A DNA stretch of 64,000 bases from Streptomyces sp. f51 (GCF_037940415.1 NZ_CP149798.1:3398501-3462500); one strand, 5' to 3'. Shown: positions 25,313-35,008, numbered from the stretch's first letter. Made by a program: numbers and translations. The notes: generated from the sequence alone by a model not told the origin.

Positions 25313-26169
25313 GCCGCCACCTCCGCGGCCTGGGTGTCGAGGGTGAGCAAGTAGCCGTCCTCCAGGGTCGGTTCGAGAAGGTCGGCGCCCTCGGGCGGAT
25401 CGCCGACATTGCGGAAGGTGCCGGTGCCCGTTCGCCATCCGGCCCGGGCGGACGGGTCGCGTTCCGTGCTGCTCCAGACCCGCCCGGCCGCTCGCTCGGT
25501 CAGCTCCGCGGGGGTGCCCTCGAAGCGGATGCGGCCGGCGTCCATGACGACGACCCGGTGGCAGAGCATCGCCACGTCCTCGGTCTGGTGGGTGGAGAGC
25601 AGGACGGTGCGCCCCTCGCCCGCCTGGGCGATCAGTTCCCTGAAGCGCATGCGCTGTTCGGGGTCGAGGCCGACGGTGGGTTCGTCGAGGACGAGGAAGC
25701 CGGGGTCGCCGACGAGCGCGGCGGCCAGGGCGACCCGCTGGCGCATGCCGCCGGAGAGCCGCTTGATGCGCTTGCCCCGCACGTCGGACAGGCCGACGGA
25801 CTCCAGGACCCGGCGGACCTCGCGGTGCCGGGCGGTGCGGTCGGTCAGCTCCTTGAGGATCGCCACGTAGTCGACGAACTCGAAGGCGGAGAAGTCCTGG
25901 TGGAATCCCGGGGTCTGGGGGAGGTAGCCCAGGGCGCGGCGCACCTCCAGGCGTCCGGCGGTGGTGCCCGGGTCGTGGCCGAGGACGGTGAAGGCGCCCC
26001 GGTCGGCGGGCACGGCGGTGGCGAGCACCCGCAACAGGGTCGTCTTTCCCGCGCCGTTGGGGCCAAGGAGTCCGGTGACTCCCTGTCCGAGGCGCAGGGA
26101 GACGTCGTCGAGCGCGCGTGTGCCGCCGAAGCGGAGCGTCAGGCCGGAGGCCGAGACGGTGGGGATCAT
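25309..26169 (-). CDS. ABC transporter ATP-binding protein
   Basis: A 286-residue ATPase with Walker A GPNGAGKT, Q-loop YLPQTPGF, signature LSGGMRQR, Walker B FLVLDEPTVGLD and switch His in STHQTED. A C-terminal extension of about 70 residues (WSSTERDPSARAGW...) is typical of some export ATPases. ATG 26169 overlaps the previous stop as ATGA. It should power the membrane proteins at 23031-25312, probably as an exporter or envelope-function transporter. Confidence 0.92.
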   Translation of the reverse strand: MIPTVSASGLTLRFGGTRALDDVSLRLGQGVTGLLGPNGAGKTTLLRVLATAVPADRGAFTVLGHDPGTTAGRLEVRRALGYLPQTPGFHQDFSAFEFVDYVAILKELTDRTARHREVRRVLESVGLSDVRGKRIKRLSGGMRQRVALAAALVGDPGFLVLDEPTVGLDPEQRMRFRELIAQAGEGRTVLLSTHQTEDVAMLCHRVVVMDAGRIRFEGTPAELTERAAGRVWSSTERDPSARAGWRTGTGTFRNVGDPPEGADLLEPTLEDGYLLTLDTQAAEVAA

Positions 26170-27077
26170 GCTGCGTTCCTGTCGGTGAGATCGGTGAACG
26201 GGAGGTGCGAGGCGTCGAACCGGTCCCGTGCGAGATAGAGGAGTGCGGCGGCCAGGACCGCGACGGCGCCGGCGACGCCCTGCCCGGCCGCGGTGAAGGG
26301 GGCGAGCGTGGTGTCGGGTTCCGTGTACGCACGGGCCACGGCCAGCAGGGCGACCCAGCCGCCCCCGACGAGCGAGGGGGCGAGGACGGGACCGAGCCGG
26401 GAGGTGAGCGCGAGTCCGGTCGCGGTGAGGGCGAGGGCGGGCAGCAGCCAGGCCAGGGCGTGCAGTCCGTAGGCGGGGAGGGCGAGGGTGGCCAGGCCGC
26501 TGAACCCGAGGCACACGGTCAGGACCGCGACCGTGCGGATCATCAGGAGCCGGAAGCCGTGCAGGGGCGAGACCACCGCCATCTCGTACGTGGGGTCGAT
26601 GCCCGGGCCGTACGACACCGCGACTCCGGCGAGCGGAAGGAGCGGCGCGAGGGCGAGGAAGAGGGTGGGGGTGGCTCCGGCGCTCACCGCGTCGGCCACG
26701 ACCACGGTCATGGCCAGCAGGGCGCCGATCGCGCCGAGCCAGGAGCGGCGCAGCGCGGGTGCGGCGGCCAGCAACCGTGCGGTGTGGTCGGCGACACCGA
26801 GCCGGACGAGCAGCCACTCCACCGGGCCGGGCCGCGGGGCGTCGAGTTCGGCGTCGAGCCGCTCCCAGCCGGCGTCCAGGGCGACCGGGTCCGCGACCTC
26901 GGCCAGCGTGCCCCGGCACCGCGCGCACGCGGCGAGGTGGGTGTCGGCGGACCACAGGCGCGGCGCCGTCAGCTCGCCCCGTGTGTAGGCCCGGAGGTCC
27001 TCCTCCGGGACGTGCCAGGCCCCGCGGCCGTCACCGCTCATCTCGTCGCCATCGCTTCCATGACGGTCGTCGCTCAT
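26166..27077 (-). CDS. Zinc-finger (HC2) membrane protein, putative anti-sigma factor
   Basis: A 303-residue protein. The N-terminal part has H-x3-C-x2-C (HLAACARCRG, about residues 47-56), the zinc-binding motif of ZAS-type anti-sigma factors, preceded by a helix DLRAYTRGELT. About six transmembrane helices follow (residues 110-290), more than the single helix usual for anti-sigma factors. ATG 27077 overlaps the sigma gene stop as ATGA. It very probably controls the sigma factor, and the polytopic part may read out the state of the ABC transporter; that second point is inference. Confidence 0.82.
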   Translation of the reverse strand: MSDDRHGSDGDEMSGDGRGAWHVPEEDLRAYTRGELTAPRLWSADTHLAACARCRGTLAEVADPVALDAGWERLDAELDAPRPGPVEWLLVRLGVADHTARLLAAAPALRRSWLGAIGALLAMTVVVADAVSAGATPTLFLALAPLLPLAGVAVSYGPGIDPTYEMAVVSPLHGFRLLMIRTVAVLTVCLGFSGLATLALPAYGLHALAWLLPALALTATGLALTSRLGPVLAPSLVGGGWVALLAVARAYTEPDTTLAPFTAAGQGVAGAVAVLAAALLYLARDRFDASHLPFTDLTDRNAA

Positions 27078-27616
27078 GCCAACGCCTCCCGCAACTGCCT
27101 GCGCGCACGCAGTGCCCGCGTCTTGACCGTGCCCGGCGGAATGCCGAGCAGGACGGCCGCTTCCCTGGTGGTGAGTCCGTCGATCACCGTGGCCTGGAGC
27201 ACCGCCCGGAGTTCGGGCGAGAGTCTGGTCAGCGCGCCCGCCAGGTCGCCGTGTTCGACGCCCGCCAGCACGCGTTCCTCCGCCGATGCCTCGTCGCGGT
27301 GCCGGAGCCTGGCGAGCGCGCTGCGGAGCCGGCCGCGCGCGCCGTCGCCGCGCATCGTGTCGACGAGACGCCGTGAGCCGATGCGCCACAGCCAGCCGGC
27401 CGGGTCGCCCTCCTCGCGGTAGCGGGCGGTGCCGCGCCAGACGGCGAGGAAGGTCTCCTGGACGACGTCGTCGACGATCCCGGCGTCGGCGCACCGGCCG
27501 CGCAGCCGCGCGGTCAGCCATGGCGCGTACCGCCGGTACAGCTCTTCGAAGGCGCGACGGTCCCCGTCCGCCGCGATGGCCCGCAGCAGCTCTCCGTCGC
27601 TTCTCGTTTCCCTCAC
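27074..27616 (-). CDS. ECF-type RNA polymerase sigma factor
   Basis: A 180-residue sigma-70 family protein with region 2 (FEELYRRYAPWL...IVDDVVQETFLAVWR) and region 4 (LTTREAAVLLGIPPGTVKTRALRARRQLREAL), without region 3, as in ECF factors. The start is GTG 27616 after GAGGGGAT. It heads an operon of five coupled genes with its likely anti-sigma factor second. Its target promoter and inducing signal are unknown; such operons usually regulate themselves. Confidence 0.9.
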   Translation of the reverse strand: MRETRSDGELLRAIAADGDRRAFEELYRRYAPWLTARLRGRCADAGIVDDVVQETFLAVWRGTARYREEGDPAGWLWRIGSRRLVDTMRGDGARGRLRSALARLRHRDEASAEERVLAGVEHGDLAGALTRLSPELRAVLQATVIDGLTTREAAVLLGIPPGTVKTRALRARRQLREALA

Positions 27617-27764
27617 ATCCCCTCATCGGACGAGCCCCACCGATCGGTTCACGGATCGGCGGGAAATTTCCTGACGCCCTCGCGTGCCTGGTGGGAGGCC
27701 CGATCCGGCACCAGGACAACACCACGCGCGGGCGCCGGACTTGACGGCGGCCACGATCTTGCAT

Positions 27765-27796
27765 CACCCTTTCACTACTCAATTAGTGAAAGGGTG
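27765..27796. promoter_or_regulatory. Perfect 13-bp inverted repeat, probable GntR (YtrA-type) operator
   Basis: CACCCTTTCACTA (27765-27777) and TAGTGAAAGGGTG (27784-27796) form a perfect inverted repeat with a 6-base spacer CTCAAT. It ends 9 bases before the GntR start codon and lies in the 190-base space shared with the divergent sigma-factor operon. Length and position fit an autoregulatory operator for the GntR protein; it might also affect the sigma operon. Confidence 0.75.
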
Positions 27797-27805
27797 GTTG
27801 TCCGA

Positions 27806-28192
27806 GTGGTCGTGTACCGCATCGACCGGCGCAGTGGCGTCGCCACCTACATGCAGATCGTCCAGCAGACCAAGCAGGCGCTCCGGCTCGGCCTCCTCGA
27901 ACCGGGCGACCGGCTGCCCACCGCCCGCGAGGTCGTGGAAGCCACCGCGATCAACCCGAACACCGTCCTGAAGGCGTACCGCGAACTGGAGCGCGAGGGA
28001 CTGGTCGAGGCCAGGCGGGGTCTCGGCACCTTCGTCCGCAAGACCCTCGGCGCCGCCCCGGCCGACTCGCCCCTGCGCGACGAACTCGACGCCTGGGCCC
28101 GAAGCGCCCGCGCCGCCGGCCTCGACCACGAGGACGTGGCCGCGCTCTTCGCCTCCGTACTGGACGCACATTTCCCGAAGGGGGACCAGTGA
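27806..28192 (+). CDS. YtrA-subfamily GntR regulator
   Basis: About 128 residues: a GntR winged helix (YMQIVQQTKQALRLGLLEPG, LPTAREVVEATAINPNTVLKAYRELEREGLV) followed by only about 50 residues, as in the YtrA subfamily, which controls adjacent ABC transporter genes. The start could be GTG 27794, 27806 or 27812. The AAAGGG inside the inverted repeat sits 11 bases before 27806 and leaves the family-typical VYRIDRRSG start. The first ABC gene overlaps its stop as GTGA. Confidence 0.88.
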   Translation: MVVYRIDRRSGVATYMQIVQQTKQALRLGLLEPGDRLPTAREVVEATAINPNTVLKAYRELEREGLVEARRGLGTFVRKTLGAAPADSPLRDELDAWARSARAAGLDHEDVAALFASVLDAHFPKGDQ

Positions 28193-29112
28193 GTTCCACC
28201 GGCACCACCCGATCCACCGTCGCCGTCGAGGCGCGCGGTCTGACCGTGCGCCACGGCCGCCGCTCCGCCGCGGCCCTCGACGACTGCTCCTTCCGCCTCC
28301 CGGCCGGGCGGATCAGCGCCCTCGTCGGCCCCAACGGCGCGGGCAAGTCGACGCTGCTGGCGACCGCGGCCGGGCTCCTGCGCCCCGCCGCCGGCACCCT
28401 CACCGTGCTCGGCGCCGCCCCCGCCGAGGTCCGCGAGCGGATCGCCTACCTGGCCCAGGACAAGCCGCTGCACCCCCAGCTCACGATCGCCGAGACCCTG
28501 CGTCTGGGCGCCGAGCTGAACCCGGCCCGCTGGGACGCCGCGCACGCCGCCGCGATCGTGGAACAGGGCTCGCTCGACCCCGGCACCAAAGTCCGCGGTC
28601 TCTCCGGCGGACAGCGGACCCGCGTGGCACTCGCCCTCGCGCTCGGCAAGCGGCCCGACCTGATGCTGCTGGACGAACCGATGGCCGACCTGGACCCGCT
28701 GGCCCGCCACGAACTGCTGGGCACCCTGATGGCGGACGCCGCCGAACGCGGGACCACGGTGCTGCTGTCCTCGCACATCGTCACCGAACTGGCCGACGCC
28801 TGCGATCACCTGCTGCTCCTGGGAGCCGGACGTGTCCGGCTCGGCGGCGGCGTGGACGACCTGCTCCACGCGCACACCCTGGTGACCGGCCGCGGCACCC
28901 CAGCCGACCTCGCCCCGCACCTCGTCGTCGAGTCCCGCGCCGCAGGCCGCGGCCTCACGGCCCTGATACGCAACGACGGACCGGTGGACGACCACTGGGA
29001 CACCGAACGCCCCTCCGTGGAGGAACTCGTCCTCGCCCATCTGCGCTCCCCCGAAGCCCCCGCGCTGCTCACCCCCGGCACGACCGCGGCCCCCTCGGCG
29101 GTGACCCGATGA
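28189..29112 (+). CDS. ABC transporter ATP-binding protein (YtrB-like)
   Basis: A 307-residue ATPase with Walker A GPNGAGKS, signature LSGGQRTR, Walker B LMLLDEPMADLD and switch His in SSHIVTE. A C-terminal extension of about 90 residues follows the ATPase core. GTG 28189 overlaps the regulator stop as GTGA. It works with the two membrane proteins that follow and is probably repressed by the upstream YtrA-type regulator. The exported substrate is unknown; cell-wall antibiotics are a common inducer of such systems. Confidence 0.92.
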   Translation: MSSTGTTRSTVAVEARGLTVRHGRRSAAALDDCSFRLPAGRISALVGPNGAGKSTLLATAAGLLRPAAGTLTVLGAAPAEVRERIAYLAQDKPLHPQLTIAETLRLGAELNPARWDAAHAAAIVEQGSLDPGTKVRGLSGGQRTRVALALALGKRPDLMLLDEPMADLDPLARHELLGTLMADAAERGTTVLLSSHIVTELADACDHLLLLGAGRVRLGGGVDDLLHAHTLVTGRGTPADLAPHLVVESRAAGRGLTALIRNDGPVDDHWDTERPSVEELVLAHLRSPEAPALLTPGTTAAPSAVTR

Positions 29113-30071
29113 GCGCCACCGCCACGAAGGCCCCCGCGAGCCGTGGCCTGCCCGTACCGCGCGGCCTGGTCTGGACGGTCCTGCGGCTGCACCGCACCGC
29201 CCTGTGGATCTGGACCGGCTTCGTCGTGCTGACCGCCGCACTGCTGCTGTGGCTGTACGGCCCCGGCGCCGCCCCCACGCAGCATCTGCTCGACACCTTC
29301 GGCTACGCGGGGGTGCAGGAGGACGCCTGGACCGTCGGCTTCGTCGGCACCGTCGGCTCCCCCTTTTCGACCGCCTACAACGACCTCTTCCAGGACCCGG
29401 CCTCCCTGCTGAACATCGCCTCGTTCGCCGTCGCCGTCTTCGCCGGCGGCTCGCTGATCGCCCGTGAGCTGGAGAGCGGCACCGCACGGCTCGCCTGGAC
29501 CCAGTCCGTCACCCCGGCCCACTGGCTCGCCGCCAAACTGGCGGTGCCCGCGCTGCTCATCACCGTGGGCACGGGCCTGCTGACCGCCCTGTACCGGATG
29601 CTGTGGTCCGCCCACAGCAACCTCCTGCTGGCCGGTATCGGACCGCGCGCGCTGTACTTCTCCGTCGGCCCGGCCACCGTCGCGGCACCGCTCTTCGGTC
29701 TGGCAGTCGGTGTTCTCGCAGGTCTCGTGCTGCGCCGCACCCTGCCCGCCCTCGCCGTCGCCGGTCTCGCGCAGAGCGCGGTCATCGCGTTCCGCACCAA
29801 CTCCTGGCCTTTCCAAGGCAGTTACCAACAGCCCGAACTGTCCGTCCGAAGCCGGGCGATCACCTCCACGGGCGCCGAGATCCCCGACCCGGGCTGCTAC
29901 TCCGACCGCGCCTGCCTCGCCCGGCACGACGTCGTCCGCTTCACCCGTGAGTACCTGCCCTCCCCCGACTACTGGCCCCGCCAGCTCCTGGAGACCGGCG
30001 TCCTGCTGGCCGCCACCGCGATCCTGGTCGCCGCCGCGTTCGGCGTCCTGAGGCGGAGGGCGACCTCGTGA
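29109..30071 (+). CDS. ABC transporter permease (first of a paralogous pair)
   Basis: A 320-residue protein with about six transmembrane helices. It starts ATG 29109 overlapping the ATPase stop. The segment LIARELESGTARLAWTQSVT is repeated almost unchanged in the next gene, so the two are duplicates. A loop of about 70 residues with two Cys (GCYSDRAC) lies before the last helix, on the outer side by topology. ABC-2 type export permease. Confidence 0.85.
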   Translation: MSATATKAPASRGLPVPRGLVWTVLRLHRTALWIWTGFVVLTAALLLWLYGPGAAPTQHLLDTFGYAGVQEDAWTVGFVGTVGSPFSTAYNDLFQDPASLLNIASFAVAVFAGGSLIARELESGTARLAWTQSVTPAHWLAAKLAVPALLITVGTGLLTALYRMLWSAHSNLLLAGIGPRALYFSVGPATVAAPLFGLAVGVLAGLVLRRTLPALAVAGLAQSAVIAFRTNSWPFQGSYQQPELSVRSRAITSTGAEIPDPGCYSDRACLARHDVVRFTREYLPSPDYWPRQLLETGVLLAATAILVAAAFGVLRRRATS

Positions 30072-31003
30072 GTGCCCTGACCACCGCGTGCCGCCCGTCC
30101 GGGGCGGTCCCGCGGCGCCCGTACCGCCCGTCCGGCCTGACCTGGACCGTGCTGCGGCTGCACCGCACGGCCCTGTACGCCTGGGGCACCGCCCTGCTCG
30201 CCGTCACGGCGGGGCTGATCTGGATGCACGCCATCGGCCCCGACACCCGCGCGGCCACCGGCGACTGCGGCCCGTCGGGCATCCTCTCCGCGGACTGCGG
30301 GTTCACGAAGGAGACCGCCGCGGAGCGGATCCACACCTACGGTCTCGACCTGGCCTCCGCCTGCGTCACCTATCTGCTGTACCCGGTCGCGGTCTGGGCG
30401 GGTGCCGCGCTGACCGGCCGCGAACTGGAGAGCGGCACCGCGCGGCTGGCCTGGACCCAGTCCGTCACCCCGGCGCGCTGGCTCGCCACCAGGCTCGCCG
30501 TCCCCGCGGTCCCGCTGACGGCGGGAACCGCGCTGGCGGTCCTGCTCGTCGGCTGGACCCGCCGCACCGGGAACGGGGACCTGTCCGGGGGCTGGTTCAA
30601 CACGAACGTCTTCGTCTCCACCGGCCCGGCGGCCGTCGCGTACGCCCTCGCCGGTCTCGCCCTCGGCGCGCTCGCGGGCCTGGTCCTGCGCAGGGCCCTG
30701 CCCGCCGCGGCCGCCGCCCTCGCCGCCGCGTACGTCCTGCACAGCGTGCTGGACGCGTTCCGGATGAGCCTGTGGCCCGCGGAGAAGGTCACCGGACAGG
30801 CGGCCCTCCACGTCCCGCACGGCGCCCTGGTGCTCGAACGCGGGGCGCGGCCGAGCGCCGACGGACGGTCCGGGATCTGGGCCACCTATCAGCCGGAGTC
30901 CCATTTCTGGCCCCTCCAGCTCGTGGAGAGCGGTCTGCTCCTGGCCGTCGCGGGACTCGCGACCGCCGCGGCCTTCGCGCTGCTGCGCCGCCGCCATGGG
31001 TGA
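30068..31003 (+). CDS. ABC transporter permease (second of a paralogous pair)
   Basis: A 311-residue protein with about six transmembrane helices, sharing WTVLRLHRTAL near its start and ELESGTARLAWTQSVTPARW with the preceding gene. GTG 30068 overlaps the upstream stop as GTGA. The two permeases may form a heterodimer with the shared ATPase. It ends the YtrA-controlled operon. Confidence 0.85.
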   Translation: MSALTTACRPSGAVPRRPYRPSGLTWTVLRLHRTALYAWGTALLAVTAGLIWMHAIGPDTRAATGDCGPSGILSADCGFTKETAAERIHTYGLDLASACVTYLLYPVAVWAGAALTGRELESGTARLAWTQSVTPARWLATRLAVPAVPLTAGTALAVLLVGWTRRTGNGDLSGGWFNTNVFVSTGPAAVAYALAGLALGALAGLVLRRALPAAAAALAAAYVLHSVLDAFRMSLWPAEKVTGQAALHVPHGALVLERGARPSADGRSGIWATYQPESHFWPLQLVESGLLLAVAGLATAAAFALLRRRHG

Positions 31004-31093
31004 CCCGCGGTAGTACCGGCGGGTGCGCGGGTGGGTGTGTACACGGTTCCCGGGCGTGCAGACGTCCGGGAGCCTCCCCCAGATATCCCGCAC

Positions 31094-31115
31094 GTCATGT
31101 CGCCGTAACCATCGA
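31094..31115 (+). promoter_or_regulatory. Candidate PHO box upstream of ppk
   Basis: GTCATGTCGCC (31094-31104) and GTAACCATCGA (31105-31115) are adjacent 11-base units resembling the PhoP direct repeat GTTCACCCGCC, though weakly. They sit 28-49 bases before the ppk ATG. Known Streptomyces ppk genes respond to PhoP, which supports the call; the match alone would not. Confidence 0.4.
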
Positions 31116-31142
31116 TTCAGGTGACCTTGCGACGCTCGACCC

Positions 31143-33542
31143 ATGCAGCCCGCCGTGCCCGAGCCTTCTCCCCCGCCGGAGAACGAGTCCGCACCGTCCA
31201 CGCGGAGTCAGCGTACGCCAGCCGAACGGAACGGAAGGTTCCGCATCAGCGCCCTGGTGCCCGCACTCTCCGACGCGCCGGTCTCGCCCTCGGCACGGAA
31301 GAATGGGTCCATGAACCAGCGAAGCGCCCAGGCACCCGTGCAGCACCCGCAGCCCTCCGTCGGCTCCATCGCCGCCCACCGCCCGCACACCGTCGCGGCG
31401 AACGTGTCCGACCTGGAGCCCGACCTCGACGCCGACCTCGACGAGTACGAGGACGCGGGGCAGGACGGGATCATGCTGCCGCAAGGCAGGTTCCTGGACC
31501 GCGAGCGCAGCTGGCTGGCGTTCAACGAACGCGTCCTGGAACTCGCGGAGGACCCGAACACGCCCCTGCTGGAGCGCGCCAACTTCCTGGCGATCTTCGC
31601 CAGCAACCTGGACGAGTTCTTCATGGTCCGGGTGGCGGGACTCAAGCGCCGCATCGCCACCGGCGTGGCCACCAAGTCCGCCTCGGGCCTCCAGCCCCGC
31701 GAGGTCCTGGAGATGATCTGGGCCCGCTCCCGGGAGCTCATGGCCCGGCACGCGGCCTGCTACCAGGAGGACGTGGCCCCCGCGCTCGCGGAGGAGGGCA
31801 TCCACCTCGTCCGCTGGAGCGAGCTGACGGAGAAGGAGCAGGCCCGCCTGTTCACCCTCTTCCGGCACCAGATCTTCCCGGTCCTGACCCCGCTGGCGGT
31901 CGACCCCGCGCACCCCTTCCCGTACATCTCGGGCCTGTCCCTGAACCTCGCCGTCGTCGTACGGAACCCGGTCAGCGGCCACCGCCACTTCGCGCGCGTC
32001 AAGGTCCCGCCGCTGCTCTCCCGCTTCCTGGAGGCCTCCCCGAACCGCTACGTCCCCATCGAGGACGTGATCGCGGCCCACCTGGAGGAGCTCTTCCCGG
32101 GCATGGAGGTCCTGGAGCACCACACCTTCCGCCTCACCCGCAACGAGGACCTGGAGGTCGAGGAGGACGACGCCGAGAACCTGCTCCAGGCCCTGGAGAA
32201 GGAACTCATGCGGCGCCGCTTCGGCCCGCCGGTGCGCCTGGAGGTCGAGGAGTCCATCGACCGGTACGTCCTGGACCTCCTCGTACGCGAACTGAAGATC
32301 TCCGAGGCGGAGGTGTACCCGCTGCCGGGTCCCCTGGACCTCACCGGCCTCTTCGGCATCGGCGCGCTCGACCGTCCCGAGCTGAAGTACCCCAAGTTCA
32401 TCGCGGGCACCCACCGCGACCTCGCGGAGGTCGAGTCCGCCTCCCCGCCGGACATCTTCGCCGCCCTGCGCGAGCGCGATGTCCTGCTGCACCACCCGTA
32501 CGACTCCTTCTCTACCTCGGTGCAGGCCTTCCTGGAACAGGCCGCGGCCGACCCCGACGTGCTCGCGATCAAGCAGACGCTCTACCGCACCTCCGGCGAC
32601 TCCCCGATCGTGGACGCGCTGATAGACGCGGCCGAGTCCGGCAAGCAGGTCCTCGTCCTGGTCGAGATCAAGGCCCGCTTCGACGAGCAGGCGAACATCA
32701 AGTGGGCCCGCAAGCTCGAAGAGGCCGGCTGCCACGTCGTCTACGGCCTCGTCGGTCTGAAGACCCACTGCAAGCTGTCGCTCGTGGTCCGGCAGGAGGG
32801 CGACACCCTGCGCCGCTACTCCCACGTCGGCACCGGCAACTACCACCCGAAGACCGCCCGGCTGTACGAGGACCTCGGACTGCTCACCGCCGACCCCCAG
32901 GTCGGCGCGGACCTCTCCGACCTCTTCAACCGGCTCTCGGGCTACTCGCGCCGCGAGACCTACCGCCGTCTGCTCGTCGCGCCCAAGTCCCTGCGCGACG
33001 GCCTGATCGCGCGGATCAACAAGGAAGTCCAGCACCACAAGGCCGGGCGTCCCGCCTTCGTCCGCATCAAGGTCAACTCGATGGTGGACGAGGCGCTCAT
33101 CGACTCCCTGTACCGCGCCTCGCAGGCCGGCGTACCGGTCGACGTATGGGTGCGCGGTATATGCGCCGTACGCCCCGGCGTCACGGACCTGTCCGAGAAC
33201 ATACGGGTCCGCTCCGTCCTCGGCCGCTTCCTGGAGCACTCCCGGGTCTTCACCTTCGGCAACGGAGGCGAGCCCGAGGTGTGGATCGGCAGCGCCGACA
33301 TGATGCACCGCAACCTCGACCGGCGGATCGAGGCCCTGGTCAGGGTCACCGACCCGGCTCACCGAGCAGCCCTGAACCGGCTGCTGGAGACCGGCATGTC
33401 CGACACCACGGCCTCCTGGCACCTCGGCCCCGACGGCGAGTGGATCCGCCACGCGACCGACGCGGAGGGACAGCCCCTGCGGAACGTCCAGGAGATGCTC
33501 ATAGACGCCCGGAGGCGCCGGCGTGGCACAGCAGCACCTTGA
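31143..33542 (+). CDS. ppk: Polyphosphate kinase 1
   Basis: Up to 799 residues. After a disordered N-terminal region (1-115) comes the PPK1 core: [32 protein letters not shown], then phospholipase-D-like halves. The autophosphorylated His is in [32 protein letters not shown] is the ATP-site block. The enzyme makes polyphosphate from ATP reversibly. The start may be ATG 31143 or ATG 31311 (MNQRSAQAP); both precede the conserved core. The CHAD gene overlaps its end by 20 bases. A weak PHO box precedes it. Confidence 0.95.
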   Translation: MQPAVPEPSPPPENESAPSTRSQRTPAERNGRFRISALVPALSDAPVSPSARKNGSMNQRSAQAPVQHPQPSVGSIAAHRPHTVAANVSDLEPDLDADLDEYEDAGQDGIMLPQGRFLDRERSWLAFNERVLELAEDPNTPLLERANFLAIFASNLDEFFMVRVAGLKRRIATGVATKSASGLQPREVLEMIWARSRELMARHAACYQEDVAPALAEEGIHLVRWSELTEKEQARLFTLFRHQIFPVLTPLAVDPAHPFPYISGLSLNLAVVVRNPVSGHRHFARVKVPPLLSRFLEASPNRYVPIEDVIAAHLEELFPGMEVLEHHTFRLTRNEDLEVEEDDAENLLQALEKELMRRRFGPPVRLEVEESIDRYVLDLLVRELKISEAEVYPLPGPLDLTGLFGIGALDRPELKYPKFIAGTHRDLAEVESASPPDIFAALRERDVLLHHPYDSFSTSVQAFLEQAAADPDVLAIKQTLYRTSGDSPIVDALIDAAESGKQVLVLVEIKARFDEQANIKWARKLEEAGCHVVYGLVGLKTHCKLSLVVRQEGDTLRRYSHVGTGNYHPKTARLYEDLGLLTADPQVGADLSDLFNRLSGYSRRETYRRLLVAPKSLRDGLIARINKEVQHHKAGRPAFVRIKVNSMVDEALIDSLYRASQAGVPVDVWVRGICAVRPGVTDLSENIRVRSVLGRFLEHSRVFTFGNGGEPEVWIGSADMMHRNLDRRIEALVRVTDPAHRAALNRLLETGMSDTTASWHLGPDGEWIRHATDAEGQPLRNVQEMLIDARRRRRGTAAP

Positions 33543-34581
33543 TCCCCCCACCGGCTCCGTGGCCGGGGCGGCCCCCCTCGACGAGGGAGACACCCCGATC
33601 GGCGACGCCCTCGCGGGCTATCTGCGGGCCCAGGCCACGGAGTTCCTCCGCTCGCTGCGCCAGCACCGGGAGACCGGCGGCGCGGCGAACGGAGGAGGGG
33701 AGTCCGGCGACGCGGCGCGTTCCCTGCGCCACTCCGCCCGCCGCATCAGCGGCAGCCTGCACACCTTCAGGCCGCTCCTCGACGCGGACTGGTCCGAGGG
33801 GATGCGCCCAGAACTGGCCTGGCTCTCGGGCACCCTGGCCCGCGAGCACGCCTACGCGGCGCGCCTGGAACGGCTGATCAACGCGCTGAACCGGCTGTCC
33901 GGCACGGCCGCCCTGCCCGGCCAGGCCGGGCGGTCCCCTGGCCCCGCCCCCAAGGCGGGCAGTCTGACCGTCGGCGCCGCCAAGGCGGGCGCGCTCCTCG
34001 ACCGCCAGCTGACCCTCGCCCGCACCCGCGCCCACTCGGCGGCCCTCCAGGCGCTCGGCTCCTCCCGCTTCCACGCGGTCGCCGACAGCGTCGCCGTCCT
34101 CGCCAGCGAGGTCCCGCTGGCCCCGGCCGCGGACAGCGCCGATCTGCGTCCGCTGGCCGCCGCCGCCCAGGACCGGCTGGCCGACGCCGTCACCGCGCTG
34201 CCGCTGGTGATCGCCGGCCGTCCGTACAACGGGGAGGCCCTCGTGCACGGCCTCTCCGCCGACACCGCCCCCCAGCCGCAGGACGCGCCCTGGCACCAGG
34301 TCCGGCTGCTCATGCGGCTGCACCGCTACGCCCACGAGGTGCTGCACCGCGGGGAGTGCCCCGTCGACGTGCGGCTGCTCGGCGCGGGCACGGCGCTCAA
34401 CCGGCACCGGGACGCGGCGGAGGCGGCCTCCGCCGCGGCGTCCGCGGCCCGCACCCCCCGCATCGCGCCGGCGACGGCGTACGCGCTCGGGGTACTGCAC
34501 GCCGACCAGCGGCACGAGGTGGAGGCGGCCCGGTTCGCCTTCCAGCAGGCATGGCAGAAGGAAGCCGTACGTACCCCCTGA
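33523..34581 (+). CDS. CHAD domain protein, probable polyphosphate-binding
   Basis: A 352-residue alpha-helical protein starting GTG 33523 with a GGAGG site 7 bases upstream, inside the end of ppk, so the two are coupled. CHAD features are visible: [19 protein letters not shown], a [19 protein letters not shown] helix, and conserved Arg/His/Lys that line a positive groove. CHAD domains bind polyphosphate and go to polyphosphate granules. Its coupling with ppk supports a granule role in the cytoplasm. Confidence 0.9.
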   Translation: MAQQHLDPPTGSVAGAAPLDEGDTPIGDALAGYLRAQATEFLRSLRQHRETGGAANGGGESGDAARSLRHSARRISGSLHTFRPLLDADWSEGMRPELAWLSGTLAREHAYAARLERLINALNRLSGTAALPGQAGRSPGPAPKAGSLTVGAAKAGALLDRQLTLARTRAHSAALQALGSSRFHAVADSVAVLASEVPLAPAADSADLRPLAAAAQDRLADAVTALPLVIAGRPYNGEALVHGLSADTAPQPQDAPWHQVRLLMRLHRYAHEVLHRGECPVDVRLLGAGTALNRHRDAAEAASAAASAARTPRIAPATAYALGVLHADQRHEVEAARFAFQQAWQKEAVRTP

Positions 34582-34594
34582 CGAGGGAGACCCC

Positions 34595-35008
34595 ATGGCC
34601 GACGACACCATCCAAGCGGCGGGCTGCGTCCTGTGGCGCCGCTCCCCGGTCGACTCCGCGCTGGAGATCTGTCTCGTCCACCGGCCCAAGTACGACGACT
34701 GGTCGCACCCCAAGGGCAAGCTGAAGCGCGGCGAGGGGTACCTGACCGGCGCGCTGCGCGAGGTCGAGGAGGAGACGGGCTACGGCGCCGTCCCCGGCGC
34801 CGTGCTTCCCACGCTCCACTACGCCGTCGGCGGGCGCCCCAAAGAGGTCCGTTACTGGGCCGCCGAGGCCGCCGACGGCCGTTTCGCCCCGAACGACGAG
34901 GTCGACCGCGTGCTCTGGCTCTCCCCCACCGCCGCGCGCCACCGGCTCACCCAGCCCCGCGACCGCGATCTGGTCGACGCGCTGCTGGACGCGCTGCGTA
35001 CGGCCTGA
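34595..35008 (+). CDS. Nudix hydrolase (MutT1-like)
   Basis: A 137-residue protein with the full Nudix box G-x5-E-x7-REUxEExGU: GKLKRGEGYLTGALREVEEE TGY (broken here for length). The start AAGCVLWRR and the histidine in VHRPKYDDWSHPKGKL match MutT1 proteins. Mycobacterial MutT1 has an added histidine-phosphatase domain, absent here. It may clean 8-oxo-dGTP or cleave diadenosine polyphosphates. It follows the CHAD gene by 13 bp and ends the ppk operon. Confidence 0.9.
   Translation: MADDTIQAAGCVLWRRSPVDSALEICLVHRPKYDDWSHPKGKLKRGEGYLTGALREVEEETGYGAVPGAVLPTLHYAVGGRPKEVRYWAAEAADGRFAPNDEVDRVLWLSPTAARHRLTQPRDRDLVDALLDALRTA

Noticed and set aside
31095..33593. 832-codon open frame on the minus strand across ppk
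   Set aside because: It is antisense to a fully conserved polyphosphate kinase. Long opposite-strand frames arise from the third-position GC bias of this genome. Its translation has no recognisable motif.
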